DNA from: Saccharina japonica
Lineage: Eukaryota; Sar; Phaeophyceae; Laminariales; Laminariaceae
DNA: 64,000 bases
Assembly (NCBI GenBank): GCA_008828725.1
Contig: MEHQ01002413.1
Location: forward strand, 592,648 to 656,647
Reading direction: 5' to 3'
Shown here: positions 34,670 through 45,985 of the stretch, piece after piece
How positions within the stretch are numbered: the stretch's first letter is position 1
Layout: each line of letters opens with the position of its first letter
Translations under genes and position numbers: made by a program
The notes under the pieces: model-generated
The model's input: only the letters and a program-made list of their open reading frames with translations
Databases searched by the model: none
What the model was told of the DNA's origin: nothing

Positions 34670-36335
34670 AACTACAGTATATACCGTATAGCAACAACGT
34701 ACGGCACATATATATGCGAGCCTGTGTTCTACGCACTGTCAAAATGTATAGGAGCCCAAATCAGAAATCGGGTTATCATACATACGCACATGGTCAACAG
34801 CAGTCAGCAGAGATGCGTCCCATACGATACGTACGTCTCGCTATTGTCTAAATGTCAACACCGCCGTATATACCCCTTGACCTCCTATTTGACGTCTGGT
34901 ATGTGAGGTGGCCTGTTTCATAGCCCTCTCTCCTCGCAAGAAAGCTCTCGCTCGGTGGTACGTTATTAGACTCAGCAGCAAGCAGCAGGGCTATATCTGA
35001 TCTAGATATTGGACAATCGATATTCTCCAGACCTCAACACCTCCTACGAGTATACTGGTACCAGAGCTAAACAAGGTGTGTGAACCCACAGAAGAGCAGG
35101 TGGGCTCTGGTGGTATGTAGGGAAGAGTTATCGGGGAGATGCTTTATCAGCCGTGGTTCAGTTTTGAGGGAATGACCTGGAGCGTCGGGGGGAACAATTC
35201 AGGAGTGTTCTTGCTTTTTTTCTAGCCGACAAGGAGTCTGGTTTTTATGCCTTGCCCTGACGCTGGTAGATTCCTCGATGACAAGGGCAAGGATGATGGT
35301 GGTGGTGGTGGTGATGGTGGTGGTGTTGGTGGTGGTGGTGGGATATATCTCGCTCGGGTGTAACATCTCCGGCTGAAAATATTTCCGCCGTGCCTTGGCG
35401 CTGCTGGAAGACATATACCACTCTGTATGGAAAATATAAGCACCGTTTATTGTATGAAAACTAATATACGAACGCTCTCTATATTTACGGACAGAATGCT
35501 AGAGAGCGCTTTTTGTTTGTGGCTTGTGGCACATATTGTCGGATAAAATCGGATAAATTTTGTGTTTTGTTGTTTTCTTTTTGTCTCTTGTTTGTTTGTG
35601 TTAGTTTCATTTTTTGTTTTTTTCAAATGAGACTCCATAAGCGACGAGCCACACTCCGCGCTCTGCGTGCGTGGGTGGGTGGGTGGGTGGGTGGGTGGGT
35701 GGTGGGTCCTTCTGCACCACGTTATTTTTCAAAGCACCTCCCGGACACAACAAACGGCCAAAAATACTTCGCGAGCCATCATCTCATATTTTCCCGAAAT
35801 TAGAAATTAGTTGCCTCTCCTTCGTTCTATGATATACGTACTGTAAAGGTTCCAACTCGTGTACTACTACTCTTTATGTGTACTATAACATTAATCCATC
35901 TAATTCAAAGAATATGATATCATTATCCTATTTTATGGCTGTACGTTTTCCAATTTCCAATTTTCGATAAAGCTCCTCATGGTGATGGTGACGTGCATCG
36001 CACGTGGTTGCCGTTTGGAAAAAGCCCAGCCACAACCATCCGCATTTTCCGATTTCCCTCTACTTACTTCACGATACGATCTGCTGTACATCAGATTTGA
36101 CATATAGAGCAAAACAGTACGTTTACCACTGGCTGTCTGACTGCTGTTCGTGTCCTCTGTCGAAATAACCAACCCTACTAGAATACTAAATACTACATAT
36201 ACCCCAGGAGGGGCAAGCTACGTAGCAGCTACCAGGTACATATCAGCCAGACGCAGCAGGAGAACAGGAGAAGGAGGGAGGAGACAGAGGAAGGAGCTCG
36301 GTGGTGGGGGGGGGGGTATCCTGGCAGAGGGGACG

Positions 36336-36419
36336 ATGTCATTCAGAGGGAGGTCGGTCGCCGAGCGAGCTACTCTCCGTGGGGTATTGTGTTTGGCCCT
36401 GGTCTTAGGGTGCTGTGCG
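36336..36419 (+). CDS. Candidate first exon with signal peptide (copy 2)
   Basis: It is identical to 31085-31168 in the second 4.2-kb copy, with the same GTGAGT donor. It lies 9.6 kb upstream of gene B exon 1 on the same strand. No intermediate exon that would join them was found. Confidence 0.35.
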
Positions 36420-37621
36420 GTGAGTGATCAACAAATACAAACAAAAACAACCGTTCGTGGGTTGATGTGTTGCAGTTTACTTCTGTGTTGCGATTTTGGA
36501 CATGAGTTAGTGAATGTGAGGACAACAACGACAACAACAAACACAACGAAGTGAACCCTCTATGTTTTTACTCTATGACATTATATTTCTAATTTGTGGG
36601 GTCTATATGACAGGCGGACACTGCTGCTGCTGCTCCTGTGTAAACTCCCTTCGTGTGGGGCAATATTTGTTGTTGTATATTTTTGGCGATTTTCGTTTTG
36701 TTTGCAATACAGTACGTACTCCGTCTGAGTTCGGTCCTAGTACGTCCTACTGGCTGTTGTTGTGCACGTGTTTTGTTGTGCCAGGAGTCAGAAGGGCGAG
36801 CTCGTTGACGATGCAAAGGGTGAAGGTATCATACCCCACAGAAAGGACAAAGTACTATACACAACTGCCTGCTGCATCCATGTCTAACGTCCAACACACA
36901 GGATCACAGGATACCTGATATGTTGTCTAATATCAGGTACGAGTATTACCAGCTGGGCATTACTGCTCTGTTGCGTCTATACGACGTATACTCGTAGCGT
37001 ACGGGTGTACTCGTAGTTTTTACGTTTTTACCAATGTATTAATTTGACACATATAATATTAAAAAATTAAAAAAACAACAGCTGTGAGCTCGAGGATTTC
37101 GTCGAAACTCATCTTTGCTACGAGTAGCTGAGTGTAATACTTCGATCGCGCGTACTTACGGATTTTATATGTCCTCATGTAGGATGTACATCCCGTATGA
37201 GGGGGACACAATCTGAGGCTGTAGAATTCAGGAAGTGTGTGTCTATTTGTGGGGGAAGGAAAAATTAAATCAAACTAAAATTAAAATTAAACAGTCTGAA
37301 ATAAACGTACCAGGTATACTATAGTGTTATAATATATACTCGTACGAGTACGAGTACATTGTTCGTTGTTGTTGTTGTTGTTTTCACATTACACTCGTTT
37401 CAGTTGCTAATCCCTATAGTCTGATCTAGCAAGATCACAGCCCGTGGTCACAAAAGTGCTACGCGTAGAGCCACCAGAGAATCCTAAAGAACACGCACAC
37501 TTATTTAGCAGGGAAATAATACACAAGTTCGAAGAGGTACACCTAAAATCCCTACAGCATGTTATGCGTGTCCAAAACTGAACTACACGCCCGCAATCTC
37601 CATTCGACACAGCAGCATCGT

Positions 37622-37637
37622 CCCCCCCCCCCCCCCC
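37622..37637 (+). repeat. Poly-C run
   Basis: A run of 16 C, in a non-coding stretch after the second 4.2-kb copy. Confidence 0.8.
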
Positions 37638-37897
37638 TCCCACTCTTTACCAATGAATTTGCCGACTACAGCGTAACTACTGTCTGAAGTGCTGTCTGTA
37701 CAAAGACACAAGGTGGGCGTGGGAACAATATGATACATACAAATTATAAAACTAGGCCACTCTGTCCGGAAAAGTAAGGACCGCTTGCGTACTCTACTTG
37801 AATACCAAACGCTGATAACATTTCCAGATAGAGTGAGGTACGATGTTTGTACCGGTATACAGCGTTTACATATTATATATTTTATACGTACATATTC

Positions 37898-38098
37898 GAC
37901 ATGGGTAGGCGGAATCCGACGCAAGTCGACGAAGGAAGACAAGAGTGCTGAAATATTCTCGCCGTAAAAAAGCAGGCACGTACCGTAGTGGGGAGGAGGG
38001 AGAAAAGCCTACTTACGCGTAGTGACCCCGGATATGAGTTACGACTAGAGAGGGAAAGAGAAGAGGAGGGCGAAAATAATAATTGGGATGGAGAAAGA
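37898..38098 (+). mobile_element. SINE, plus, headless
   Basis: It starts at GGTAGGCGGAATCCGACGCA, has GTGACCCCGGATATGAGTTA, and ends AATTGGGATGGAG. The head is absent. Confidence 0.7.
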
Positions 38099-38104
38099 GC
38101 TTGT

Positions 38105-38990
38105 ATATTGTACATAAGAAAGCCAGGCTGAGATTTAGAAGGAAATAGGAACTTCGGGAGCCGTTACCTTGAAAGTAGTGCAGAAAGCATCCTCTCAGAT
38201 AAAACAAAATAGCAATGGCAGAGACACAACCCAAGGAATGTTGAATGGTAAAAACAAGAATGGTATAGTATGGACAACCCAAAGAGCGCACGACAAGATA
38301 CCCCGAGCCTGCGGGGAAGATAACACACACAACGAGGACTGCGAGGTACACCCGTCCGAGAAAGAAAAACAAATGGGAAGGACAAATTCAAACAAAAACC
38401 AAACAAATCAAAGCAACGAAGCAGAAAGCAAGCCAGACCACGATAAAAGACCCTCGAAGCAAAAGCCGACATGGGCTCCTAATGCGCCCAGAAACATTGC
38501 CACGCGGTCTGTCATCTTATTAGTGTATTTGGGTGGCAGAGACTTCCACATCTCGATACCATTACGACCGTATACATTACAGAGACAACAGGAATCGAGA
38601 ACATAAAAATGGACAACAGAGAAAAGGAAACAAGGTCAAGAAAACGAAACCATATACCAAAACTGAGACTAAAACTAAATGGGAAACACACGAGGCGGAG
38701 GATATGCTGCACGGGAGAAACAAAGCCGTCACGAGAAAAACTCCCAGACGAAGGAAACGGGTAACGTAACGCCGCCTCGTTCGAACTCCGTTGACAGCGG
38801 TGGCAGTATCGCTAGCGCACCCCCCCATCCCCACAGAGGAGATGCGACAGACAATCAGCAATACAAAACGAAGAAAACAAACAAAACAAAAACGCACTAC
38901 GAGTACGTACCAAGAACAAGCTCGCCACCCACCCAAAAGACAAAACAGTACGCGTACGTAGTACAGCAGCACCTGGTAGTATTCAGAACA
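38105..38990 (+). other. A-rich region related at its start to MITE family 5; no supported gene
   Basis: 38110-38205 (AAGAAAGCCAGGCTGAGATT, GGAACTTCGGGAGCCGTTAC) matches one half of the elements at 46979 and 63477. The following A-rich frames (145 codons at 38169; 132 codons at 38679) are rich in K, N, T and Q without a domain. It might be a longer relative of the MITE. Confidence 0.3.
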
Positions 38991-38995
38991 AGTTT

Positions 38996-39322
38996 TAGCC
39001 AAAAAACGGTATACCTGGTATACCTCTATCGTGGCACGCGTCGCGCGTCACTTGAGGTATATACTAATAGCAAGTAAAGTACACTAATAGTAAGTTAAAA
39101 CCTGATTTTGGGGGGAAAATAAAATTGCTATACGTACGATATATCATATATACGTACGTACCCGATGACTAATCTCCATGACCGAAGTATACTCTAAAGC
39201 ATGTTTCGTCACAAAAATGAAATTCCTACGATTTTGGGTTAAGGAGCATACTATTATTAGATCGTTCCGAAAACGTTTCAGCCAAAAAAAGGTATACCTA
39301 CACCTCTATCCCAGCCCGCGTC
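38996..39322 (-). mobile_element. MITE family 1 copy, minus
   Basis: It carries TGACCGAAGTATACTCTAAA, CCTACGATTTTGGGTTAAGG and GAAAACGTTTCAGCC in minus orientation. A partial end (38993-39050) of another copy precedes it. Confidence 0.65.
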
Positions 39323-39333
39323 TGGGGGTACGT

Positions 39334-39400
39334 TTTTTTTTTTTTTTTTTTATCCTCCGGCGGATGGGTAAAAATAAACCTTACGCCCTCCACACTTCCA
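39334..39400 (-). mobile_element. Mini-retroposon with hairpin and poly-A, copy 1
   Basis: On the minus strand it reads GTGGAGGGCGTAAGGTTTAT, then a hairpin ATCCGCCGGAGGAT and a long A-run. It matches the flanked element at 60832-60888. Target duplications are not clear here. Confidence 0.55.
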
Positions 39401-39667
39401 CGTCTCACTGCGTGTCGTGTGTCAATTCACTCCATGTCCCCTCGGAAGTAATCGTCCCTCGTTTTGCATTCGCCGCGGCTCCCGCAAAGAAGAGCCGTCG
39501 TTAACGATCGGATGGTCATTTTGATAAGCTCTTGCAAGTTGTCTTCTTGAGGGCCTGCGCCTACAAGAGGGTGTCGTGGTCGGTACGTTATCGGCACGGG
39601 GAAGGCAATGACTCGCAGGGAAACTTGGTGGTGCGACGTTCGGAGCCTGGTGGCGAAGTATTGTCGA

Positions 39668-39972
39668 CGCATGCTACGGTCGCCTGCATGCAGGTGCAAC
39701 ATGTCATTTCCGAGGGTGGTCACTTATCACTTGAGGAGCTCTATACCTCTATACCTGCAGTAGTCAGAACACTGATTTTGGAGGGAAATAAAAGGGCTAT
39801 ACACCCGATGAACACTCCCATGGCGTAATGATAATAAGTACACAATAAAAAAATGTGTCAACACAAAAATATTGAAAGTCTGACGATTTTGGGTTAAGGA
39901 GGAGAGTCCCGATCATTCCGAAAACGTTTCAGCCAAAAAAAGGTATACCTACACCTCTATCGTAGCACGTGT
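39668..39972 (-). mobile_element. MITE family 1 copy, minus
   Basis: The ends are GACGCATGCTACGGTCGCCT and ACCTCTATCGTAGCACGTGT. It abuts a further partial copy. Confidence 0.7.
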
Positions 39973-40190
39973 CTTTCGAGGAAACTAACAATGCTATTAT
40001 ACCTACCCGATGAACAATCCCATGGCCCTATTATATAAGTATAACATTTGAAAATCATATTGCAACCCAAGAATCAAGTTCCGACGATTTTGGGTTAAGG
40101 AGGCTTTACTACTATTACTAGGTCATTCAGAAAACGTTTCAGCCACAAAAAAGGTATACCTTGCTACCTCTATCGTAGCACGCGCCTTTC
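39973..40190 (-). mobile_element. MITE family 1 partial copy, minus
   Basis: The right three quarters of the family (CCGATGAACAATCCCATGGC, CCGACGATTTTGGGTTAAGG) end TACCTCTATCGTAGCACGCG. Confidence 0.65.
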
Positions 40191-40399
40191 GTGGTGAGTG
40201 GTGAGGACCCACATCGCACACCCGTACCGGAGAGTGTCCAAGGCCTCTTTTCGCATGCGGACTTTCAGGCTGAACGGGGTCACGATAAAACTCCGGCCCG
40301 AACAACTCGAGGCATGCCCGCATGAGACGGCTCCGTCGTTCGATTTCGAGCGAGAGTGAAAGGAGTGACGCCTGTGTACATATAGAGCCTCGACACACG

Positions 40400-41500
40400 C
40401 GTCATTATTTTAGGTTACGAGCCTCGTTTCCTAGAAAGGATCAGCGTCAACCCAACAGAGAGACCAACGCTTTCGTGGGTGACGCCACCCAGGTGTAAGA
40501 AGTGGGTCCCCTGTCTAAGATCACACCCTATAGACCACTATTTAAATAGTGCAAGCGCTGAAATATGCACAAATCACACTCAAAGCCTGTGTAAAGGTCT
40601 GCCCTGTGGATGATATGGCACAGATGAGGCCGATCCGTGATTTCCAAATCGGTGAACCTAGTTGGTGTGACCTGTGCTACGTGGAGTCCTCTGTTCTGTC
40701 CCCTGTGACCCGTAGAGTGGTGTGTCCGGTGTTGGCAGGCGGTGATAGGCAGGCTCGATTTCCGTGTGGATCATGGTGCGCTAGACTAAATGAGTTGGAC
40801 ATAAAGAACATGATGAGGGGCTTGATAACCTCACGCATAAAACGGCTTTGGGACTCACGTTGCACGCCTCAAACACATCATCGATACCCACTTCGCCATC
40901 TAGATCCGTCTGGGTATATACGAGTAGGTTAATTCCTGGTCCGTACGATCTAGCTCACGCGTTGCCCTGTGGGAGCCGTGTACACGTGCACGATCTAAAA
41001 CGTGTTTCCAAGGTTAGGTGTAGTACTACGGTAGTAGTATATCATATACGTATCTTAATTGAGGACTGTTCCGTTTTTTTGTGATGCTCCTACAAACAAA
41101 AACACGGCAAATGCATTTCATGGGGGGAAATGTATCGCTGAAATGAATACCTCTGAGACTAATATGCGTATCGGGCACATCTACTGCTGTATCTCCTACT
41201 CGTATTAACGGCGGGTTTAATTAGATGGCCTCTACAACAGCAGTGGGTCGTGACATATTTGTCCGACGTATAATATGTACGTATGATAAGCAGATATGTA
41301 AACACTATAAATAGCACTATTACGCGCAGCCGGGTGAACAATCCCATCGCGTTTGAGGGTACGTAGGCCGGATGAACAATCCCATCGCGTTTGAGGGTAC
41401 GTAGAGGGCATAAGTCCATCCTGCACAAGCAACATCTCATCACTGCAGGGGTCAGGACCTGAACCATCATCCAGGATGACCTGCTGAACTTCAATTATCA
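40400..41500. other. No supported gene
   Basis: A 127-codon frame at 40549-40932 has several cysteines (KACVKVCPVDD, WCDLCYVE) but no domain. At 41325-41410 a 37-bp unit (GATGAACAATCCCATCGCGT) is present twice in tandem. Confidence 0.3.
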
Positions 41501-41504
41501 TTGG

Positions 41505-41800
41505 ACGACCTATGGGACACCCCATGAGATTTTGATCCCATGGGACAGCCCACGGGTCATCCAATGGGATGACCCACGGGTTGTCCCATAGGATACCCCA
41601 TGGGCTGTCCCGTGGGACGTCCCGTGAGACGTACCATGGGACAGCCCATGGGTCGTCTCATTATATTGGGTCATCCCATGGGATGGCCCACGGGTTGTCC
41701 CGTAGGATAGCCCATGGGCTGTCCCGTGGAACGTACCATGGGTCGTCCCACGGGTTATCCCGCAGGATGTCCCATGGGTCGTCCCATTAGATTGGGGCAT
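41505..41800 (+). repeat. CCCATGGG-based minisatellite
   Basis: Short degenerate units alternate CCCATGGGCTGTCCCGTGGG and GTCGTCCCACGGG forms. Both strands read open as HGLSHGT-type peptides, an effect of the 3n period. Confidence 0.75.
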
Positions 41801-42017
41801 CCTGGCCTGTGCCAGTAGATCACGATACGCCCAATGTGTGCATGTACACCTATAAACGTAACCATGTAACTATACATAATGGCAAGAGGGGAGATAGCCT
41901 CTACGCTATGATAAGTACAGCGGCATATACTGAATACAGTCGGGCGACGCCTGGTGGGGTCACCAGCAACGTGTTCTTCTCTTTTCTTGGAGCTCTCTCG
42001 CATACAACAGCCAGTGA

Positions 42018-42263
42018 GGACGCATGCTACGATAGAGATGCATCATGTTTATTCTGACATCCTCACTTAAGGAGCGTCACGCCTCACCGAGAAAACGATG
42101 TCGGAGGGAAACAAAAGTGCTGCCGGATGAGAAATCTCATGACCGAAGTATAGTCTGAAACATAGTTCGTCACGCAAGAATTAAAGTCCGACGAAGTTTG
42201 ATTGAGGAGCCCGATCGTTCAGAAAACATTCATCCAAAAAGTGCTACCTCTACCGTAGCACGC
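42018..42263 (-). mobile_element. MITE family 1, full-length copy
   Basis: The ends are GACGCATGCTACGATAGAGA and CTACCGTAGCACGCGTCTGA. Closely related to the copy at 22912. Confidence 0.75.
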
Positions 42264-42341
42264 GTCTGAGGCGAGGCCTGATGGGGTCATTATTAATAGC
42301 AAAAGGTTCTTCCTTCTCTTCTGTTGAAGCTTTCATATACA

Positions 42342-42494
42342 CAAAACGTTCCACCTAACCGTGACTCGCGTTAACCTTCTCGTCACAATAGACTGCCTCT
42401 CGTTGGGTCATCGGCAAAAGTTTCACCTGACCGTGACTTGCGTTTAGCCTCCTCGTCACGATAGACTGCCTCTTGTTGGGTCATCGGCACGCGA
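42342..42494 (+). repeat. Two-unit ~83-bp tandem repeat
   Basis: Units share CACCTAACCGTGACTCGCGT / CACCTGACCGTGACTTGCGT and ACTGCCTCTCGTTGGGTCAT. Confidence 0.65.
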
Positions 42495-42780
42495 AGCTAT
42501 CAGGCGCATATGTTCTCCCCATTTCGCGAAATCTAATCAATCCACACTATTTTTGTAATAGCCCAAGTAGTCCATTAATGAATTCCTTCCACTCCCATCC
42601 ATCCACTCTTATACGTCATCAGCCACGAGCTGATCTGATACACGTCAAATACCACACCCCTACGTAAAAATTGCATCAAGATGGTGATGGCCACAGTCAG
42701 ACAAAATCCTCTTTTGTCGAGTGTAACTGTTTTGTTGCTGTTGTTGTCCTCACAGCAGTTACTGATCGCCAAAACATCTA

Positions 42781-42900
42781 TTACGTGGAGGGACCATAGT
42801 AAACACTAGTAAATAGAACCTACGGTGAACACTAAAACCTATACGTTCACCTATTATCACGAACACTATTATGTCCTATTTACTACGGTCCTTCATAATA
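42781..42900. mobile_element. MITE family 2 copy
   Basis: TTACGTGGAGGGACCATAGT at the left and TTTACTACGGTCCTTCATAA at the right form the inverted ends, with AGTAAATAGAACC and GTCCTATTTACT inside. Confidence 0.7.
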
Positions 42901-43139
42901 GTGTCCGTGATCACAGGACAGGCCCCCCCAAACAACTCGGGAGTGGAAGATTACCCCGAGGAAGAATAGAGTATTACCCCAGGTACCAAGTACTGGTACA
43001 AAAAAGCGGCATACAGCAGTATATCATAACTAAAGTGCGTCGCACACCTCAAGGAACAAGTTCAACGAACGTACGTATGTATGCACCAGATACGTGTAAC
43101 ACACTCTACACAACTGCTGTGGCGGGCGGCGGTGTACAT

Positions 43140-44470
43140 CATTAGTTCGATGCTCCATGTGTATGTATGCCATGGTATCCCACGGTTTCGTCCCATGGTG
43201 CACGATGATGGGACACCCCCCCCATGGAATCAATGACCTGTACCCCCATATTACGATGAAGTATTACATGGGGAGTTCCATGGGGTGCATGTTTTTCACG
43301 GGGAACCCGATGGGATATGCCACAGGGGGCACGCTCTTTATGTGCAGGAGCAACCGGCGATTGTTTTTGTGCAGGCTATGTGTGGTCAATTTCCACCTTG
43401 CCCGTCGACGCAGACCAAGCCAACCCCAGACATAACCCTAACCTTAACCACGACCCCCAACCCTTTGGGGGTCACGAGGTTGGTAGGGGCAGCCGCGCGG
43501 CCCAGCCACGTCCCCGCCGCGTGTTTTGATGGCGTTTTTCCAAAAAAAACATGCGGCCCAAAAGACCAGCCCCCCCATGAAAACCGGCATCCTGCACAAA
43601 ACGTTTCGCTGGTTGCTCCTGCACATAAGGCGCGTCGCCACAGGGTATCCGTATTGCCTTACCCCATGTGGTATGTTCCAGGGCAATTTCCATGGCGTGC
43701 ATGTGCCCCATACCCCATGCATATGCCATGATATCCCACGGTTTTGTCCCATGGTGCACGATGGGACACCCCCATGGAATCAATGAACGGTGCCCCCACA
43801 TCATGATGAAGTATCACATGGGGAGTTCCATGGGGTGCATGTTTTTCCACGTGGTACCCGATGGGACCCAAACGGTAAAATATCCCATGGGGAGTTCCAT
43901 GGGGTGCATGTTTTCCACTGGGAGTCCGATGGGATATGCCACAGGGTGTTCTTATCCCATGTGGTATGTTCCAGGGCGATTTCCATGGCGTGCATGTGCC
44001 CCATGCCCCATGTGTAGCATGCCATGGTATCCCACGGTTTTGTCCCATGGTGCACGATGGGAGACCCCCATGGAATCAATGACCTGTACCCCCACATTAC
44101 GATAAAGTATCACATGGGGAGTTCCATGGGGTGCATGTTTTCCACGGGGAGCCCTATGGGATATGCCACAGGTTATCCTTATCCAATGGTAGGTTCCAGG
44201 GCGATTTCCATGGCGTTCATGTGCCCCATGATGATGGAATACATGTGGTAAAATTTCATGGAAGGCGTGTGTCCCGTTGAGTACACCCCACCTATTGAGT
44301 ATAGCCATCCCGTGGTGTGTTTCAGGACGAAATTCATGGAGTCTATATGCCCCATAATGATAAATCCTATGGTGAATTACAAAATGATAAATCCTATGGT
44401 GAATTACATGGGATGCATGTGTCCCATGGGGAACTGTGTCCTATGAGGTACCCCATGTGGTGGGATTCGT
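43140..44470 (+). repeat. CCATGG-rich satellite with ~230-300-bp higher-order units
   Basis: A composite unit (CCATGGTATCCCACGGTTTT, GTGCACGATGGGA, CCATGGAATCAATGA, CACATGGGGAGTTCCATGGG, GATGGGATATGCCACAGG) starts near 43167, 43725 and 44025. The interval 43325-43660 between the first two holds a different insert with CCCAACCCTTTGGGG. Many reading frames here are products of the repeat. Confidence 0.75.
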
Positions 44471-44482
44471 GTGTCCCGGTCG

Positions 44483-44830
44483 TCCCGGTAGTCTAGTGGT
44501 CAGCTTCAAATGCTACTATCAATAGCATGGGTACCCCGAGTTCAAACCCCACTTTGGCGAGATTTTGAAATTATATTTGCAAAAATAAAAAAAGGAACCA
44601 ATTGCTGAGAGCGCCTGTTATAGCGTGGGTCCTACAGCAGTAGGCAGGATTCGACGCGAGTGGACGAGGGAAGAAAGTGCTGAAATCTTCTCGCGATAAA
44701 AATGCAAGGCACGTACCGTAGTGGGGAGGTACTGTAGGATAAGAGCCTACCTAGTGATCCCGGATCTGAGCTACGACTACTAAAGAGAGAGAGGAAACAA
44801 GGGCGGAGACAATAAATGGGATGGAAAATA
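44483..44830 (+). mobile_element. tRNA-derived SINE, plus, full copy (head type alpha)
   Basis: The head (44483-44566) has GGTAGTCTAGTGGTCAGCTT as A-box region and CGAGTTCAAACCCC as B-box. The body contains GCGAGTGGACGAGGGAAG and the tail AATAAATGGGATGG. Confidence 0.8.
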
Positions 44831-44839
44831 TATATATGT

Positions 44840-45370
44840 ACATAATATGGGATGCATGCGTCCCTTGGGGGGCCCGTAGAGCATAGTGTTACTGTGGTGC
44901 CTTCCGGAGCGAATTCCTTGTGATGCATATCGTGTCCTTCGCAAGGTCGAAACTAATTACTGTCTTGGTTTTGTATGGATAAGTTTGGGGGGGAAATGGC
45001 GTTGCATCGTAGGCTTTGGTGAATGTGCCAAACGGGGGCCGGGTGTCGCAGCATTACAATACCTCGTTTCCGCAGGGAAATTTTGAGTGCGTCGTAAAGG
45101 GTTGCGAGATAAGCCTATTCCATGAATGCGTGTATCCCCGCCCCATTGGAGTCTCCATATATGATAGAGGGCATATTGATGCCATGGTGTATTCTACAAC
45201 GAATTCCATGGGGTGCCTGTATATACCCCTTGTGTGTTTCTTGGTGAGATGTCCGTGAGATGTATGTGTTCCACATGGGGTATCCCATGGGCCCATGGTA
45301 TATACCATATAGGGCATAGTATTAGCCCCATGGAATGTGATGGAGGCATGTATTTAGCCACCCCCCGCCC
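44840..45370 (+). other. Diverged CCATGG-type sequence, no gene
   Basis: Scattered CATGGGG words continue the style of the 43-44 kb satellite at lower density. GTGCCAAACGGGGGCCGGGT also occurs near 47270, so part of it is dispersed. Confidence 0.4.
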
Positions 45371-45374
45371 CTCT

Positions 45375-45595
45375 TAATCATTGGAGGCTGTCGTCCACAT
45401 GTGAGTCCGCCTCACAAGCGGTCCTTAGTAGGATGCAGCGCACCCTTCATGCGACTCGCCGAAAACCTCGCGGTGGTGCTAGCGATGTCTGCCTGGTCGG
45501 TGAAAACCCAGCATGCTCCGTCCCGGCGTTGTAGGGATGCGAGGGTCTATGGTAATACGACTACGGCCATGCATGGCATGAGTGCACCCCCCCCC
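45375..45595 (+). repeat. Dispersed 220-bp repeat, copy 2
   Basis: It is about 90% similar by eye to 4900-5125. It lies upstream of gene B exon 1 and ends in a poly-C tract, as copy 1 does. Confidence 0.65.
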
Positions 45596-45694
45596 CCCCC
45601 ACTTGGTGCCGATATTTCGGTTGCACAAGTCCATGTGTGTGTGTCGTGCTTCCGCTCTACGTCCGGTGTAGCAAAGGGGGCGGAAGGGTCGAGG

Positions 45695-45958
45695 GTGCGT
45701 ATCATATCATATGATATCGCATCATATGATATGATACGATATCGTCATATCACTTCATACCACATCATATCATATAATATCATATCGTATCATGGCATAT
45801 CGTATCATGGCATATCGTATCATAGCATATCATATCATGTTATATACCTGGTAATATCGTATCATATCATATCATATCATATAATATCATATCGTATCAT
45901 ATCATATCATATCATACTATCATACTATATCATATCATATCATATCATATCAAACGTC
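45695..45958 (+). repeat. ATATC/ATCATAT microsatellite
   Basis: About 260 bp of ATCAT and ATATC pentamers with variants. It ends 28 bp before gene B exon 1. Confidence 0.85.
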
Positions 45959-45985
45959 CTCGATACGGCTCTCTTTCAACCTCAG

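Larger units (their letters stand above)
33122..37328 (+). repeat. 4.2-kb direct duplication, copy 2
   Basis: It starts ATATGGTCCGTGCAGTACAG and ends CAGGTATACTATAGTGTT, as copy 1 does. The right flank diverges at once. Confidence 0.9.
39427..40398 (-). other. Possible minus-strand gene debris
   Basis: Two minus-strand frames, 39427-39665 (RQYFATRLRTSHHQVSLRVI) and 40195-40398 (RRSRLMRACLELFGPEFYRD), look protein-like and are separated by MITEs. I recognise no family and found no phase-matched splice pair. Confidence 0.2.

Noticed and set aside
43285-44308. Overlapping frames of 100-148 codons on both strands
   Set aside because: Products of the CCATGG satellite, rich in HGXP and MGC repeats with period effects.
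45695-45958. CRISPR-like or origin-like array
   Set aside because: A simple ATATC microsatellite with no spacers.
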